64,000 nucleotides of DNA from Astrocystis sublimbata (lineage: Eukaryota > Ascomycota > Sordariomycetes > Xylariales > Xylariaceae): positions 248,001 through 312,000 of the forward strand of contig JAJNNY010000009.1 in assembly GCA_022453515.1 (NCBI GenBank), given 5' to 3'. Numbering within the stretch: the first letter of the stretch is position 1; each line of letters opens with the position of its first letter. Below, one piece after another: positions 49,042-60,470 of this stretch. Both the position numbers and the translations under genes were made by a program. The notes under the pieces were generated by a model that saw only the letters and a list, made by a program, of their open reading frames with translations, was not told where the DNA came from and did not search any database.

Positions 49042-52000
49042 TCAGTTAGACATGACCAACGCCAGCAGAGCCATACGGCAGTAAAGTCCATATCTCATCT
49101 GCATAACAGTTAGCAATGGTCAGCGTCGTATCTTGGAAGTAAAACTCACTTGTCTGTAATAAGCGGCTCTGTGGTCGAAGTCAACCTCTTCCGCCACCTC
49201 CTCATTTCTCGGTAGTGGGTGCAGCACCCGTGTGTGTTGCTTCGCATGCTTCAGAGTTGCATTGTCGATACGGTACACATTCTTGACCCTCTCATACTCC
49301 TCGTCGCTGGGGAAGCGCTCCTTCTGCACTCTCGTGCAGTAAAGCACATCGCTTCTTGACAAGATCTCAGGAGTAAGCTCTTCAGATTCGCTAACTAGCT
49401 GACCAGACTCTACAAGGAGTCTGCGCACTTCAGAAGGCAGAGAAAGCGCCTTAGGCGACACGAGCTGTACTGAGACTTCATAGTGTTGGAGCAGGTAGAG
49501 CAAAGAGTGAACCGTGCGCCCGTACAAGAGATCACCAACAAAGGTAATAGTTAGCCCCTTGACGGTTCCGAGTTCTTCTCGAATGGTGAATAGATCGAGG
49601 AAAGCTTGTGTCGGGTGCTCCGCACTTCCGTTACCTCCGTTGATGACAGGGACATTGCTGTATCTCTTGGCCACATCGACAGAGCTCTCCTCGGGATGAC
49701 GAAGCACAATCGCATCACCGTAACATTCAAGAGTTCTCAAAGTATCCTGTAACGATTCACCCTTCTGCACCGAAGAGTGTGATGTGCTGATTGCGACCGT
49801 CCTGCCACCAAGTCGTTGCATAGCAACATCAAAGGACGCCGAAGTGCGTGTGGAAGGCTCGTAGAACATGGTGCATAACACACGGCCACGAAGGACGTTG
49901 AGCACACCTTCCCGGTCCACACCTAGACGCATCTCCTGCGCTACTGTAAAGAGAAGATGAAGATCAGATCTCGAGTAGTCCTTCACAGAAAGAACGTGTG
50001 CATGCTTGAAGATGGAGGGCCGTGTGAGTAGGTTGTGAAGAGAGTCGACCAGTGGCGCGCGCACTGGTCCCGGAAGACTGAAGTCATCCGCGGCGGGACC
50101 AAACCTAGCAAGAGATCGTGAAGATTCAAGCTCGCCACCCTCGTACGTGCGTGGATGACGACCAAGTTGAGCTGGTTGGCGGGGGCTCATAGCATCCCCA
50201 GGGAATGGGGTTACTTGAGGCGAGGAAACAGTCGGGGGGGACATTGGCGCGGGCATGCTGTTGTGCGTGGACATGTCTTTACCCAGCGGTGATGTAGGTA
50301 GAACACCGCCATCCAGGCACACTGTTTTCTCGTAGAACGTTACTCGTTGCACCGCCCCGCGCATGACCTTGCCTGCAAAAGGAGACCATGAATCAGACTT
50401 CGCCACTGTGTAGGTACGCTCTAATTCAACCTCGACTGATGTTCCCACCTGTTCGTGAAGCTCAAAGATGTTCTTAGGGTTTTCATATAAACGGGTCTTG
50501 ATATCATCAATGGTCAATTTGCCTTCGACCACGGAGGTGAGAAGCAGGGGCAAGGCCTCAGCAATACCAGCCGCCGCGTCAACTTTGACGGTCTGGTCAC
50601 TCGTCTGTAATGCGCGAGCTAGCTGGAACGGCACACTACCAATGGAAAACACATCAATGGTACTCAAGTGCTCCCACAAGCCCTCTTGATCACTTAATTC
50701 AGGGAGGAAATGGCAGTCGGGATAGTCTTTGCGTGACAGATAGAGCGAGTAGATCGAAACGTCACAGGTGACACTCAAGCCCTTCTGTTTGCTGAGAGAG
50801 ATCAGCCGGATATCATCCTTGGTAGTCACACTTGTAACGTGGATACGCCGGCTGTGAAGACTTGCAAGCAGCAGGATGGATGCGAGATCGGTTGTTTTGG
50901 CATCAGTGATTATGGGCTTGTGCGCAGGCCAAGAGTCGAAATGGGCGGTCACGGCGGCAACCTTGCTGATATTGTCCGAGAGATGATTGAATGGGATGAA
51001 TAGCGACCCAACTTCGCTCGTGACCTGGCTGATCTGGTTCGCATTCTCCGAGGTTGCCGAGATAGAGAAATTGTAATCGCAGTATCCGCCACGCTTGCTG
51101 TTAAGCTGGGCAAGCTTGAGCGTTCTCGCATCGGTGATGGACCCATCAACCCCCATGGGCATTACACGGACCATGCTGAAGCCAGAGGCAATTGACGCTT
51201 TAGTGATGGCTTGCAGATCCTCACTGCCGGGAGAGACGATCCCCGGTACAAAAGCTGCAATGTTGATGAGTCCTGGCAAGGAGACTGAGCGGTGGCTTGT
51301 CTGGTAGTCACGATTACCGACCTCCAGCTCGAAATGTCTAGCAATAGCCTCAACAAGAATCTTAGCGTTCTTGACATTTGTGACCAGAGGGATCTGGTAG
51401 TCAACGGCCATGCGGCGAGTCTGGTATCCCCTGCTCATGTAGTTTGCTGGGCGCCGGTATTTGTTGTTGGAAGGAAGGTTGATGTAGAGATCTATCATGT
51501 TGTTCGCCAAGTGCTGAGTCAAGGAAAATTCAGACCTCTGGTCATCATCCTCTTTCCCAAGTGCTTCCAAGAATTGAACTGGTATACCGTTGGTCTGGTA
51601 GAAATCAGCTGTACCGGCAGTAGCGTACAGTTTGTACCCCAATTGCTGAAGTCGTTCAACAGAGGGTAACATCTCTTTCTTGTCTCGGTAGGAACCAATT
51701 GAAAGCAGAATATTCTGCTTGGGGATTCTGAAACCAGTTGACATCAACGCCTTGAGGTAAGCCTCGTTCTTGTCTTTTCCAAAACAAGCAACTTCACCTG
51801 TGGAGGCCATTTCTACACCAAGCACAGGATCCGCGCCGGACAAACGAGAAAAGCTGAATTGCGGAACCTTCACTCCTACAGTACCGGGAGCGAGACTTGT
51901 TGGTGGATATTCGGTGAACGGGACTCCCATGATCGCCTTAGTAGCCATTTCGATGAGATCAACCCCCATGACCTTTGACACGAAAGGAAACGAGCGGGAT

Positions 52001-55000
52001 GCACGAACGTTACATTCGATCACCTTGATATCGTTATCCTTCGCAATGAACTGAATGTTGAATGGACCCGTGACGTTGAGCTTGGCGCCAATTTTCCGGG
52101 TGGCTTCTTCTATGCGCCGGATGGTCGTTTGTTCAAGGTCTTGGGGCGGCAGAATGAGCGTGGCATCACCTGAGTGAACGCCGGCGTTTTCAACATGTTC
52201 TGAAACGAAGTGTCCTACAACGACACCGTCCTTTGCCACTGCATCCATTTCAATTTCTTTGGCGTTTTCGATATACTTGGTGATGACAACCGGATGCTCA
52301 CGAGAGACATCCGCAGCTTGCTGCAGGTACGACTCGAGATCCGCTTCAGAATATACTGTGTTCATTGCTGCGCCGGATAGGACATAGGAGGGTCGAACCA
52401 AGACAGGATACGACACCTTTTGACAGAATGCTTGTGCCTCCTCGAAACTCGTGAGCTCTTTCCAGGTGGGCTGATCGACTTCAATCTCATCCAGCATACG
52501 TGAGAACTTGTATCGATTCTCGGCTCGATCAATCATCTCCGGCGAGGTTCCGAGAACTTTTACGCCCGAACGTAGCAGCGGCAAAGCGATGTTGTTGGGG
52601 GTCTGACCTCCCATAGCACCAAGCACTCCACTAGCTGACTCCATATGGTATATGTCAAGGACAGTCTCTAGGTTGATGTTCTCGAAGTACAAGCGGTCAG
52701 CCTCGTCATAGTCGGTACTGACAGTTTCAGGGTTGTAGTTGACCATGATCGTCTTGAAGCCAGACTCTCTGAGTGTGCGGATTGCGCGGACGGAGCACCA
52801 GTCGAACTCCACGGACGAACCGATTCGATAGACACCCGAACCCAAAACCATCACACCATGGTCGTCGAAACTTATATCACTTTCCGAAGCATTGTAAGTA
52901 AGATAGAGGTAGTTGGTGTAAGCGGGAAATTCAGCAGCTACTGTGTCGATCTGCTTGACGAAAGGTGTGATGCCGGCTTCGCTTCTCATTCGCCTCACAG
53001 CCAATTCGTTGGAATCCCAGAACTTGGCCAATTGGCGATCACTGAATCCTAGCCGTTTGCCTTCAAGAAGGAGATCTGGGCGGCTAGAGATCTGGGTAGT
53101 GTTGAATTTAGACATGGCTTTACCGAAGTTGTTCAACCCCATCAGCTTATGCAAAAACCATTTGTCAATCTTAGTGAGCTCCCAGATCCTTTCAACCGAG
53201 TAGCCAGCATGCATAGCGTTGGCGATAGCGAAAAGGCGCTGATCCGAGGGCGTTTGTAACTCGTCGTCAATGGACATGAGCGCCTTGGTCTCTCCGAACC
53301 CAAGGTTATGGAAATCGATGGCACGGATCGCTTTCTGAATGGCCTCCTCGAATGTCCTTCCGATACTCATGACCTCACCTACACTCTTCATCGAGGAGCC
53401 AAGTTGGGTAGAGACTCTGGTGAACTTCTTGAGATCCCAACGTGGCATTTTGACGACTACGTAATCCAACGAGGGTTCGAAGCAGGCGCATGTGACTTTC
53501 GTGACCGCGTTCTTGATATCTTTGAGAGGAATGCCAAGTCCCAGCTTCGCCGCGATGAAGGCCAAGGGGTAACCTGTGGCCTTGGATGCTAGGGCAGATG
53601 AACGCGATAGACGTGCATTCACCTCGATAATGCAGTACTCTCTGGAGAAGGGGTTCAGAGCGTATTGTATATTACATTCTCCAACCACGCCAAGGTGGCG
53701 AATGACGTTGACAGCCGTTGTTCGCAGCATGTTGTAGTCTTCGTCGGAGAGCGTCTGGGACGGCGCAACAACAATGGAATCGCCAGTGTGAATACCAAGG
53801 GGATCGAAGTTCTCCATGTTACAGACTGTGATACAGTTGTCCTGAGCATCTCGGACAACCTCGTATTCGATCTCCTTCCAGCCTTTCATACTCCTCTCAA
53901 TCAGAACTTGGGGGCTCACGGCAAGAGCCTTGTTGCAGAGATCGAGAAGCTCAGCGTCGTTGTTGGCAAAGCCACTTCCTAGGCCACCTAAGGCGTACGC
54001 AGCTCGCACAATGACGGGGAAGCCAATATCCTTGACGACACGCATAGCCTCGTCCACGCTACTTGCAGAGGCAGACTTGGCACACTTTTCACCAATGGAG
54101 TCCATGCTCCTTGCGAAAAGCTCTCGGTCCTCAGTCGTAATGATGGTATCGATCGGGGTACCAAGAACCTGGACTCCCAGCTCCTCAAACTCGTCTTTCA
54201 GCTGGATGCCCACTTGTAGAGCCGTCTGGCCACCGAAAGTGACGTAGATCGCATCTGGTCGTTCATGGACAATAACTTTGCGCACAAACTCGGCCGTGAC
54301 TGGAAGGAAGTACACCTTATCGGCGAGACCTTTGGATGTTTGGATTGTTGCGATGTTGGGATTGATCAGAACAGTGTAGATGCCTTCCTCCTTCAAGGCT
54401 TTGATAGCCTGACTGCCAGAATAATCAAATTCTCCCGCTTGGCCGATACTCAGGCCACCGCTGCCAAGGACAAGCACCTTCTTGACATGAACTCGGGGGT
54501 GAAGCTTCTCGTTTTCCTCGTAAGTGCCACCAGGGAAGCTGACAGGCGAATTGAGCAATTTGGGATCTTCGGCACACTTGGTAATCGTGTTGATGAAAAC
54601 ATCGAATAGAAATTCGGTATCGCGTGGACCTGGTGTGCTCTCTGGGTGAAACTGCACACTAAAATAGGGCTTGCTGACATGCATGATGCCCTCGTTGCTA
54701 CCGTCGTTGGCGTTCATGAATAATTCCTTCCATTCAGTCGGGAGCGTTTGAGCACTGACAGCGAAGCCGTGGTTTTGCGAAGTGCTGCAACCGCTAGAGT
54801 CAGTAAATGTCTTTTACAAAGAATTGCTCATGGAACAGTGGTTTGCAGGTGCCGGAAGTAAAGATTGCCTGTTGGGGTAATTTTTGCTCCCGAGACTTGC
54901 CAGACGGGGGAATAAATGACTCTAGGTTGCATACATATGACACTTGCCAGTAACCATACTTGTGCACGGAATGTTGTGCCCACGGTTACCGAACTTCATC

Positions 55001-56039
55001 TTCTCGGTGCTAGCGCCGGCGGCCTGCGCAACGAGCTGGTGTCCTAGACAGATTCCAAACACAGGCGTTCGGTTGAGCTTCATCGTCTCGGCAATATGTT
55101 TGACAGTGGTGTCGCGTAGGACCGCAGGGTCACCGGGCCCGTTAGAGATGAAGAGACCATCGTAGTCCTTCTCGGCGGAGAAATCGTAGTCCCACGGGCA
55201 AACCTTGACTTCGACGCCCCTAGCTAGGAAACATCGCAGTTGGTTGTTTTTCATACCGACATCGACACAGAGGACACGGAGAGTACGTCCGGAGGGGTGC
55301 TTCAGGGCAGACTCGGCGGGCGGCTGGTATAGCTGGACCTTTTGGATCGAGACTGGCGACATCAAGTCAGAATGGAACAATTGAGTGCGGTAGTATGTGG
55401 CTTACCCTCGGCTACCAGATTCTTCGTGTTGGGATTGACCCAGTCGTGAGACTCGAAGTACGGCCTCCAATCTTTGTCACTGAAAAGACCTGGCGTGTGT
55501 CCATTGACGGCGCCGTTTGTCTCTCCGTTGGTAGGTTTGGATTTCTCAAGGAGTATGCGACCGAGCATGCTACCTTCCTGGCGAATCCGCTCTGTCAAGG
55601 CCCTGGTGTCGACTCCGTACATGGCTGGCACACCCTGCTCCTTGAGCCACGAGCCGAGGGATGAGCTAGCCAGGAAGTGCGAGTAGTCTTCACCAGCGTA
55701 TGAAGACACTACCAGACCGGCAATGTGTATCTCGGAGGACTCGAAGTGGGCGGGACGGTCGTGCAGGAGCTGGTCCATGGTCTCTCGGGAGGGCACGCCG
55801 TAGTTTCCCACCAGGGGAAAGGTGATGACGAGGATCTGGCCACGGTAGGAGGGGTCTGTTATGGACTCGGGGTAGCCAACCATGCCGGTCTGGAATACCA
55901 ATTCGCCGGCAATGCTCTTCTTGGCACCAAAGCTGTATCCTTGATAGGACGAGTTGTCCTCGAGGTCGAGGCACATGAGCTCGTCATCCTGGCCGTCGAC
56001 GATTCGCGCCGTCGAGGGCGCGTAGTGCACGGGGTCCAT
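49042..56039 (-). CDS. URA2: Multifunctional carbamoyl-phosphate synthase / aspartate transcarbamylase
   Basis: This enzyme makes carbamoyl phosphate from glutamine, bicarbonate and ATP, then carbamoyl aspartate, the first two steps of pyrimidine synthesis; in yeast UTP inhibits it. Four exons (55406-56039, 54935-55352, 49150-54784, 49042-49098) give 2247 residues, the family's usual length. Order: glutaminase (1-400) with the nucleophile motif FGICLGHQL and FSVQFHPE; two ATP-grasp halves (about 450-1500) with [20 protein letters not shown] and [17 protein letters not shown]; the allosteric MGS-like domain ([11 protein letters not shown]); an inactive dihydroorotase-like domain; and ATCase (about 1935-2247) with [21 protein letters not shown] and HPLPR. 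In the third domain the metal motif DxHxH is replaced by [13 protein letters not shown], so the dihydroorotase step must be encoded elsewhere, as in other fungi. The last exon codes for only 18 residues ([18 protein letters not shown]). A (CAG)11 repeat ends 10 bases before the ATG. Confidence 0.99.
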
Positions 56040-56047
56040 CGTGCTGT

Positions 56048-56049
<2 letters not shown>

Positions 56050-56084
<35 letters not shown>
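56050..56084 (-). repeat. (CAG)11 trinucleotide repeat in URA2 leader
   Basis: On the coding strand this is a perfect CAG/AGC run ending 10 bases upstream of the URA2 ATG. If a TATATA at 56207-56212 is the TATA box, the repeat lies in the transcribed leader. Confidence 0.95.
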
Positions 56085-56206
56085 ATTATGATTGGTATTG
56101 CGTCCGCTGCCTACTGCAGTGCCGGAGCGGATAACAACGACAGCACGGGTGATCGAGGCTTGCTGGACCGAGAAAGGCGAGCAACTGTGAAGAGGGGAAA
56201 CAAGGG

Positions 56207-56212
56207 TATATA
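56207..56212 (-). promoter_or_regulatory. Possible TATA box of URA2
   Basis: TATATA on the minus strand sits 168 bases upstream of the start codon, a plausible distance in filamentous fungi. There is no independent support. Confidence 0.35.
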
Positions 56213-59200
56213 GTATGAATAGGCAACTCGCCCTCTACTACTGCGCGGCGGTGCTTGCAGCTCAATTGATCATAACGGGCGGGGGGTTCGAAGCACGGCT
56301 CGAGGAAGGGTCGCGTGCAACTCGGTCTGTCAAATAACGAGGACGGCAATGAGACGAATGGCGGCTTGGCCTGTGATATAAAGCACAGTCCCTACCGGTC
56401 GGAGAGGAAAAAGAAAAAAAAAATTCCGACCGAAATCGCCAGAGCTATTAGCCAGGTAGCATCGTACCTACTTTTTTTTTCTTTCCCACTTAGCTACGTC
56501 AAGCTAGCAGAGAAGCCGTCCCGAACGCGGGGCACTTGATTGGAGGGGCTGGCTGGACAGCAGCTGAAGGAGGGGTTGTGACTGGACCAGTCTGCGATCC
56601 ACTCCCAGCCGAGCCAATCGGATGCCCTCAACTCTCATGCATATGTGCATGCAAACATGTACCTCTGTACTCGGGGCCTATTCGGGCACGTCAGAGTGCT
56701 GATCCAGGGACGTAATCCTACCTACGTACGGGCCTTACCTAGAATCCTACGGGCCTACCTACAGTAGGCTACGAGGCCAGCGCCAAGCCCTTCAATGGGT
56801 GTAACTAAGGCCAAACAATTCGAGTCTATTGGTGCTAACAAGGGACGATACTACATTGTCATATTGTGTGGCATGGGCCGCAGCCTGAGCTTTCACAGCT
56901 TCAGCTGAGCAGTTTACTTCCGCCTATATCAAAAAGAATCACCGCCTTTATGACACGCAGGTCGATCAATGCGCCTCGAAGCTACTATTGCATCACACTA
57001 ATTACCTACAGAAGCATGGTAGGTATAGTCCACCGTGTGTGACTTCTGCTGGACAACGGCGTCTCTCTATAAGTCTGTGCCGGGCGATCAGATCAGCGAC
57101 CCGGTCGTGTCGGTTCATTGATGAGTGTCTGATCAGAAATCATATGCCTTGTTAGTGTGCGTTGCCTCTTGCTGCGAAGCGGACGAGCGAAATTGAATCA
57201 TATTCCCACTGATGCGGGAAGGGCGTGAAAGTGTTAATGAAATCGTCCGACTACATGAGATCGGACCAGTCATTCTCGAGTAGCTTATTGAAATTGGTAC
57301 TTATAGGGCGTAGTTGGCATATACAAGCATGACGAAGTCACCCAAGCTAAGCAAGTTGGTCTGCAGCGGGAGGAGTACTCATCGAATTGGTTTTAAATGG
57401 CCGTTTCGACGAGTTTTGAATTACTTTTATCTCTGATGTATCTTGATAGAGTGAAGACGCCTACCAGGCACCAGGTACACAAATGGTGAGTTGAGTTCGA
57501 TTCTTAACGGCGCCATTGGATAAGGTGTTTCGGTCATTTGGTAGACTCAAACATGGGCCAGGCAAGTTTGTCGACAGGAGAGAATTGAATATACCATGGT
57601 CATATTCGTATCCACAGCAAATACGATAATACCTAAGTACTACATATGTAGAACGCAGGCAAGGTTAGACTGCCAAGTAACACCATAACTCAGCTACTTT
57701 AGCACACATTTAAATTGTCGAATATAGTCAACAAAATCACTCAAGATGGCGAGCGTTGTGTTCCGATCTTGTAGATTTGTATTGACAGATATGGTTGTCC
57801 CAAACGAGCACCTAGATAGCCAGAGCCCTAGTCAAGATTGTATGATTTGGACATCAGCAAAAATACTCCAAAGCGGGGCTTGGCTTGTGTGTGATTCTAC
57901 TCAGTATAACCTTGACTCTGCTCAGGAATCACTGTGCAAGCAAGTGAACGTTTACTCGTAATTCCCATAGCAAGGTCGCGGACCGTATCGACAAGATGTC
58001 CCAATGAATTGTGTGGATGGATGTTGGCTACGGGTCGGGAACAGACCTAGACATGTGGCTGGTGTTTGATGCCTGTCGACCTTGGTGACGTTGTGATGCA
58101 TGTTGTGGCTGCCGCTTAGGTAATGACGATGCGGCTTGAAAAATTCCCTTATTGCAAAAAGCACATTATGATTCAGGGCACTGTACTGAGAATTACCATG
58201 ACCTTGTGCGTGCGTAGTAAGAACCTGGCGGGCCCCCTGGGTCCAAAGCTGAGTCTGTGCGTCGCTCGCATTTTTGTTCCACCGTAGGAGGAACCGTGGG
58301 GTGGCCTGATGTCGCAGGCAATTAATGTGAGTGTTAAGGGACAGAGTCGCGATCGTCATGTGGTGACGCTACCATACTAAAGAATCTTACCACTATCATC
58401 TGAGCGGTGTGAACCGGGAGGATGTAGCATCGAGTTTGCTGGCGAGCGTTTCTATTGAATTGCATAGTCAATTCGTCGCATGATACGTATATGCAAAACT
58501 GGTGCTGGGAACCAGAAAGAACCTTCCAAGTGGTGCTTAAACATCTTCACACCATTTGAGGATACCGCCCGGAGTTGAGCACATGTAGAATAATATTGTG
58601 TGCACCACCATCATCAACATGCCCGACACCGACACTTGGCTTCGAGACTATCTATATAGAAATTTAGTCTCCATGCCAGAGTCAATGGGCGATAGGCTCG
58701 GCGCTATACTCAAGCGATGGGGTGTGTAAATGTCGGCACGCACTCAGCAGGAAGATGTGACGCTATCCTACAGCGTCTTAGATAAGAAGCATTTGGAGGT
58801 CACAAAGCCTCATCATGCGCCCTGATCGTGGCCCGCCTTTCCTGATCGGGTTTGGGCGGCATATACCTCCTGCGTGATGTAATGTCGAGACGTGAGATGA
58901 GGTGCTGCCGGCTCAACCAATGATGCTCCTATGTTCAACAACATGCGAGAGCGTTGGCCGCATCACCCTACACCGCTCCCGCCGTTTTATGTCCTTTCGT
59001 CTCATATCAAGACGGGCTCGACGGGTAGGAATAAGCTTCGAGACACATGTGCTCGGCATGTGAGGGGTCGAGACCTCAGTGATTTGGTTGGTTAGCTCCT
59101 GTAGTCATTACCAGGTAGGTGGGTGGCTAAGACGATGGTCGACCAAAATTAAAAGCCCTCAGATACTGAAGCTAGATTATCTAGATCATCTACCTAAAAT

Positions 59201-60470
59201 AGGTCAGATGCAGGTGACGGGCGACTCAGTCCCTACCTGTTCCAGAGTGACGAGACATTGCGATGCTATTTCAGGATGGTCCTTGAGCGCGAATGAGTCT
59301 CTCCTTGGTCCAGGTAAGTAGTCGTGATAGGTAAGTTGGACAGCTACCTAGGTAGATGGTGCTGCAGTCTGCAGGTCGGCAGGTAACCAACCGGTGGTCA
59401 ACGGTGAGATGATGCAACCTCGGGAAGCACATGCATGCGCACCTTGCCGTTCTGGTAAAGCTAGCAACGCTTATCTGGGGAGGTGGGGCATCCAGGCCCT
59501 CCCAGCCCTCGAATACTGATACTGACAGCAACTGAAATGAGTAAACCGGGTGTCGAGGGTGTCTGCAGGAAGAGCCCTCCTTGGAGCAGGGATGTACGAT
59601 ACATACCACACCTCAACCTCGAAGCTTGATGCATGCAATCCACGTTGCTTGGTAGGCAGAAGTCGGTAGAGGTAATGCGCGTTCTTTTCGATACAGGTCT
59701 GGTGTTAGACATCTACATAAAATGCCTCCTCCAGTATGGTAGGTAGCCTGGAGGTAAGACAGTTTGGCCAACCTAAGGTAAGTCAAGTTGTACATCGTGC
59801 AGCTTCACACCAAAATTGCGCTTGCGTAGCGCGACGGATAGTCTCGAGGAAGGGGGGGGCCTCGCTCCTCCTCAAGTCTCCTGGTGGTGTTGCAAGAGAC
59901 GGCTGCTCCCTTCTGTCCTTCAGCGAATCTTAAATTACCCCGGGAGCCCAGAGTTAGGAAGGAAGGAACCTTACCTATGAAGGAAGGGGCTTCCTGGCTG
60001 TCCGTTCGCCTGTGCTTGCCTGCCTCGCCTGCCTACTGCCAATCTATGGATATCTCCCTCCATCACGCCGCGATCTGACGGTACCTACTAATACTAACAA
60101 CCTTGCCCCTGCCCTGCCATGCGCAGCCTTGATTCTTCGTCGCGTCCCACACTTGTAAATCTTTCCTTCTCGGCTGCCCAGCTAAGTTTCCTTTGGTCTC
60201 TCTGAGCCTCTCGCCTTTGCTTCTTCACGAACAAGTTTTCCCTTCTCGTTACCCCCAACGACGTTGGTCGCGCGCACGACGAACTGCTTCGAGCCTCCTG
60301 GGCAGATCTTTTTCACAGACATCGCTCACCCCATGCGACTCTAACTGCACTCCGGCGCATCGAGGTGGCAGGAGCTAGGACGGCCTGGCTGGGTTGAAGA
60401 TCTGAAGGTCTGAAGATCTGACAGGACCTCGACCTTTGCTCGATCGTGGTTCGTGGATCGTGGTTCGGCA

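Larger units (their letters stand above)
56040..60470. promoter_or_regulatory. Divergent intergenic region URA2 / TRP-like channel
   Basis: The 4.4-kb gap lies between outward-facing starts. On the URA2 side there are the CAG repeat, a TATATA at 56207-56212 (about 170 bases from the ATG) and a CCAAT at about 56614. The channel side (59930-60470) is pyrimidine-rich, like a long fungal leader. The middle, 56650-59900, shows only short overlapping frames and a few ACCT motifs, with ACCTAGGT at 59346. No gene is supported. Confidence 0.6.

Noticed and set aside
57952..58359. 135-codon open frame on the minus strand between URA2 and the channel gene
   Set aside because: It starts with ATG, but its composition (His, Gln, Thr, Arg rich) has no ordered pattern or domain. 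It could be an orphan gene, but nothing supports it beyond length.
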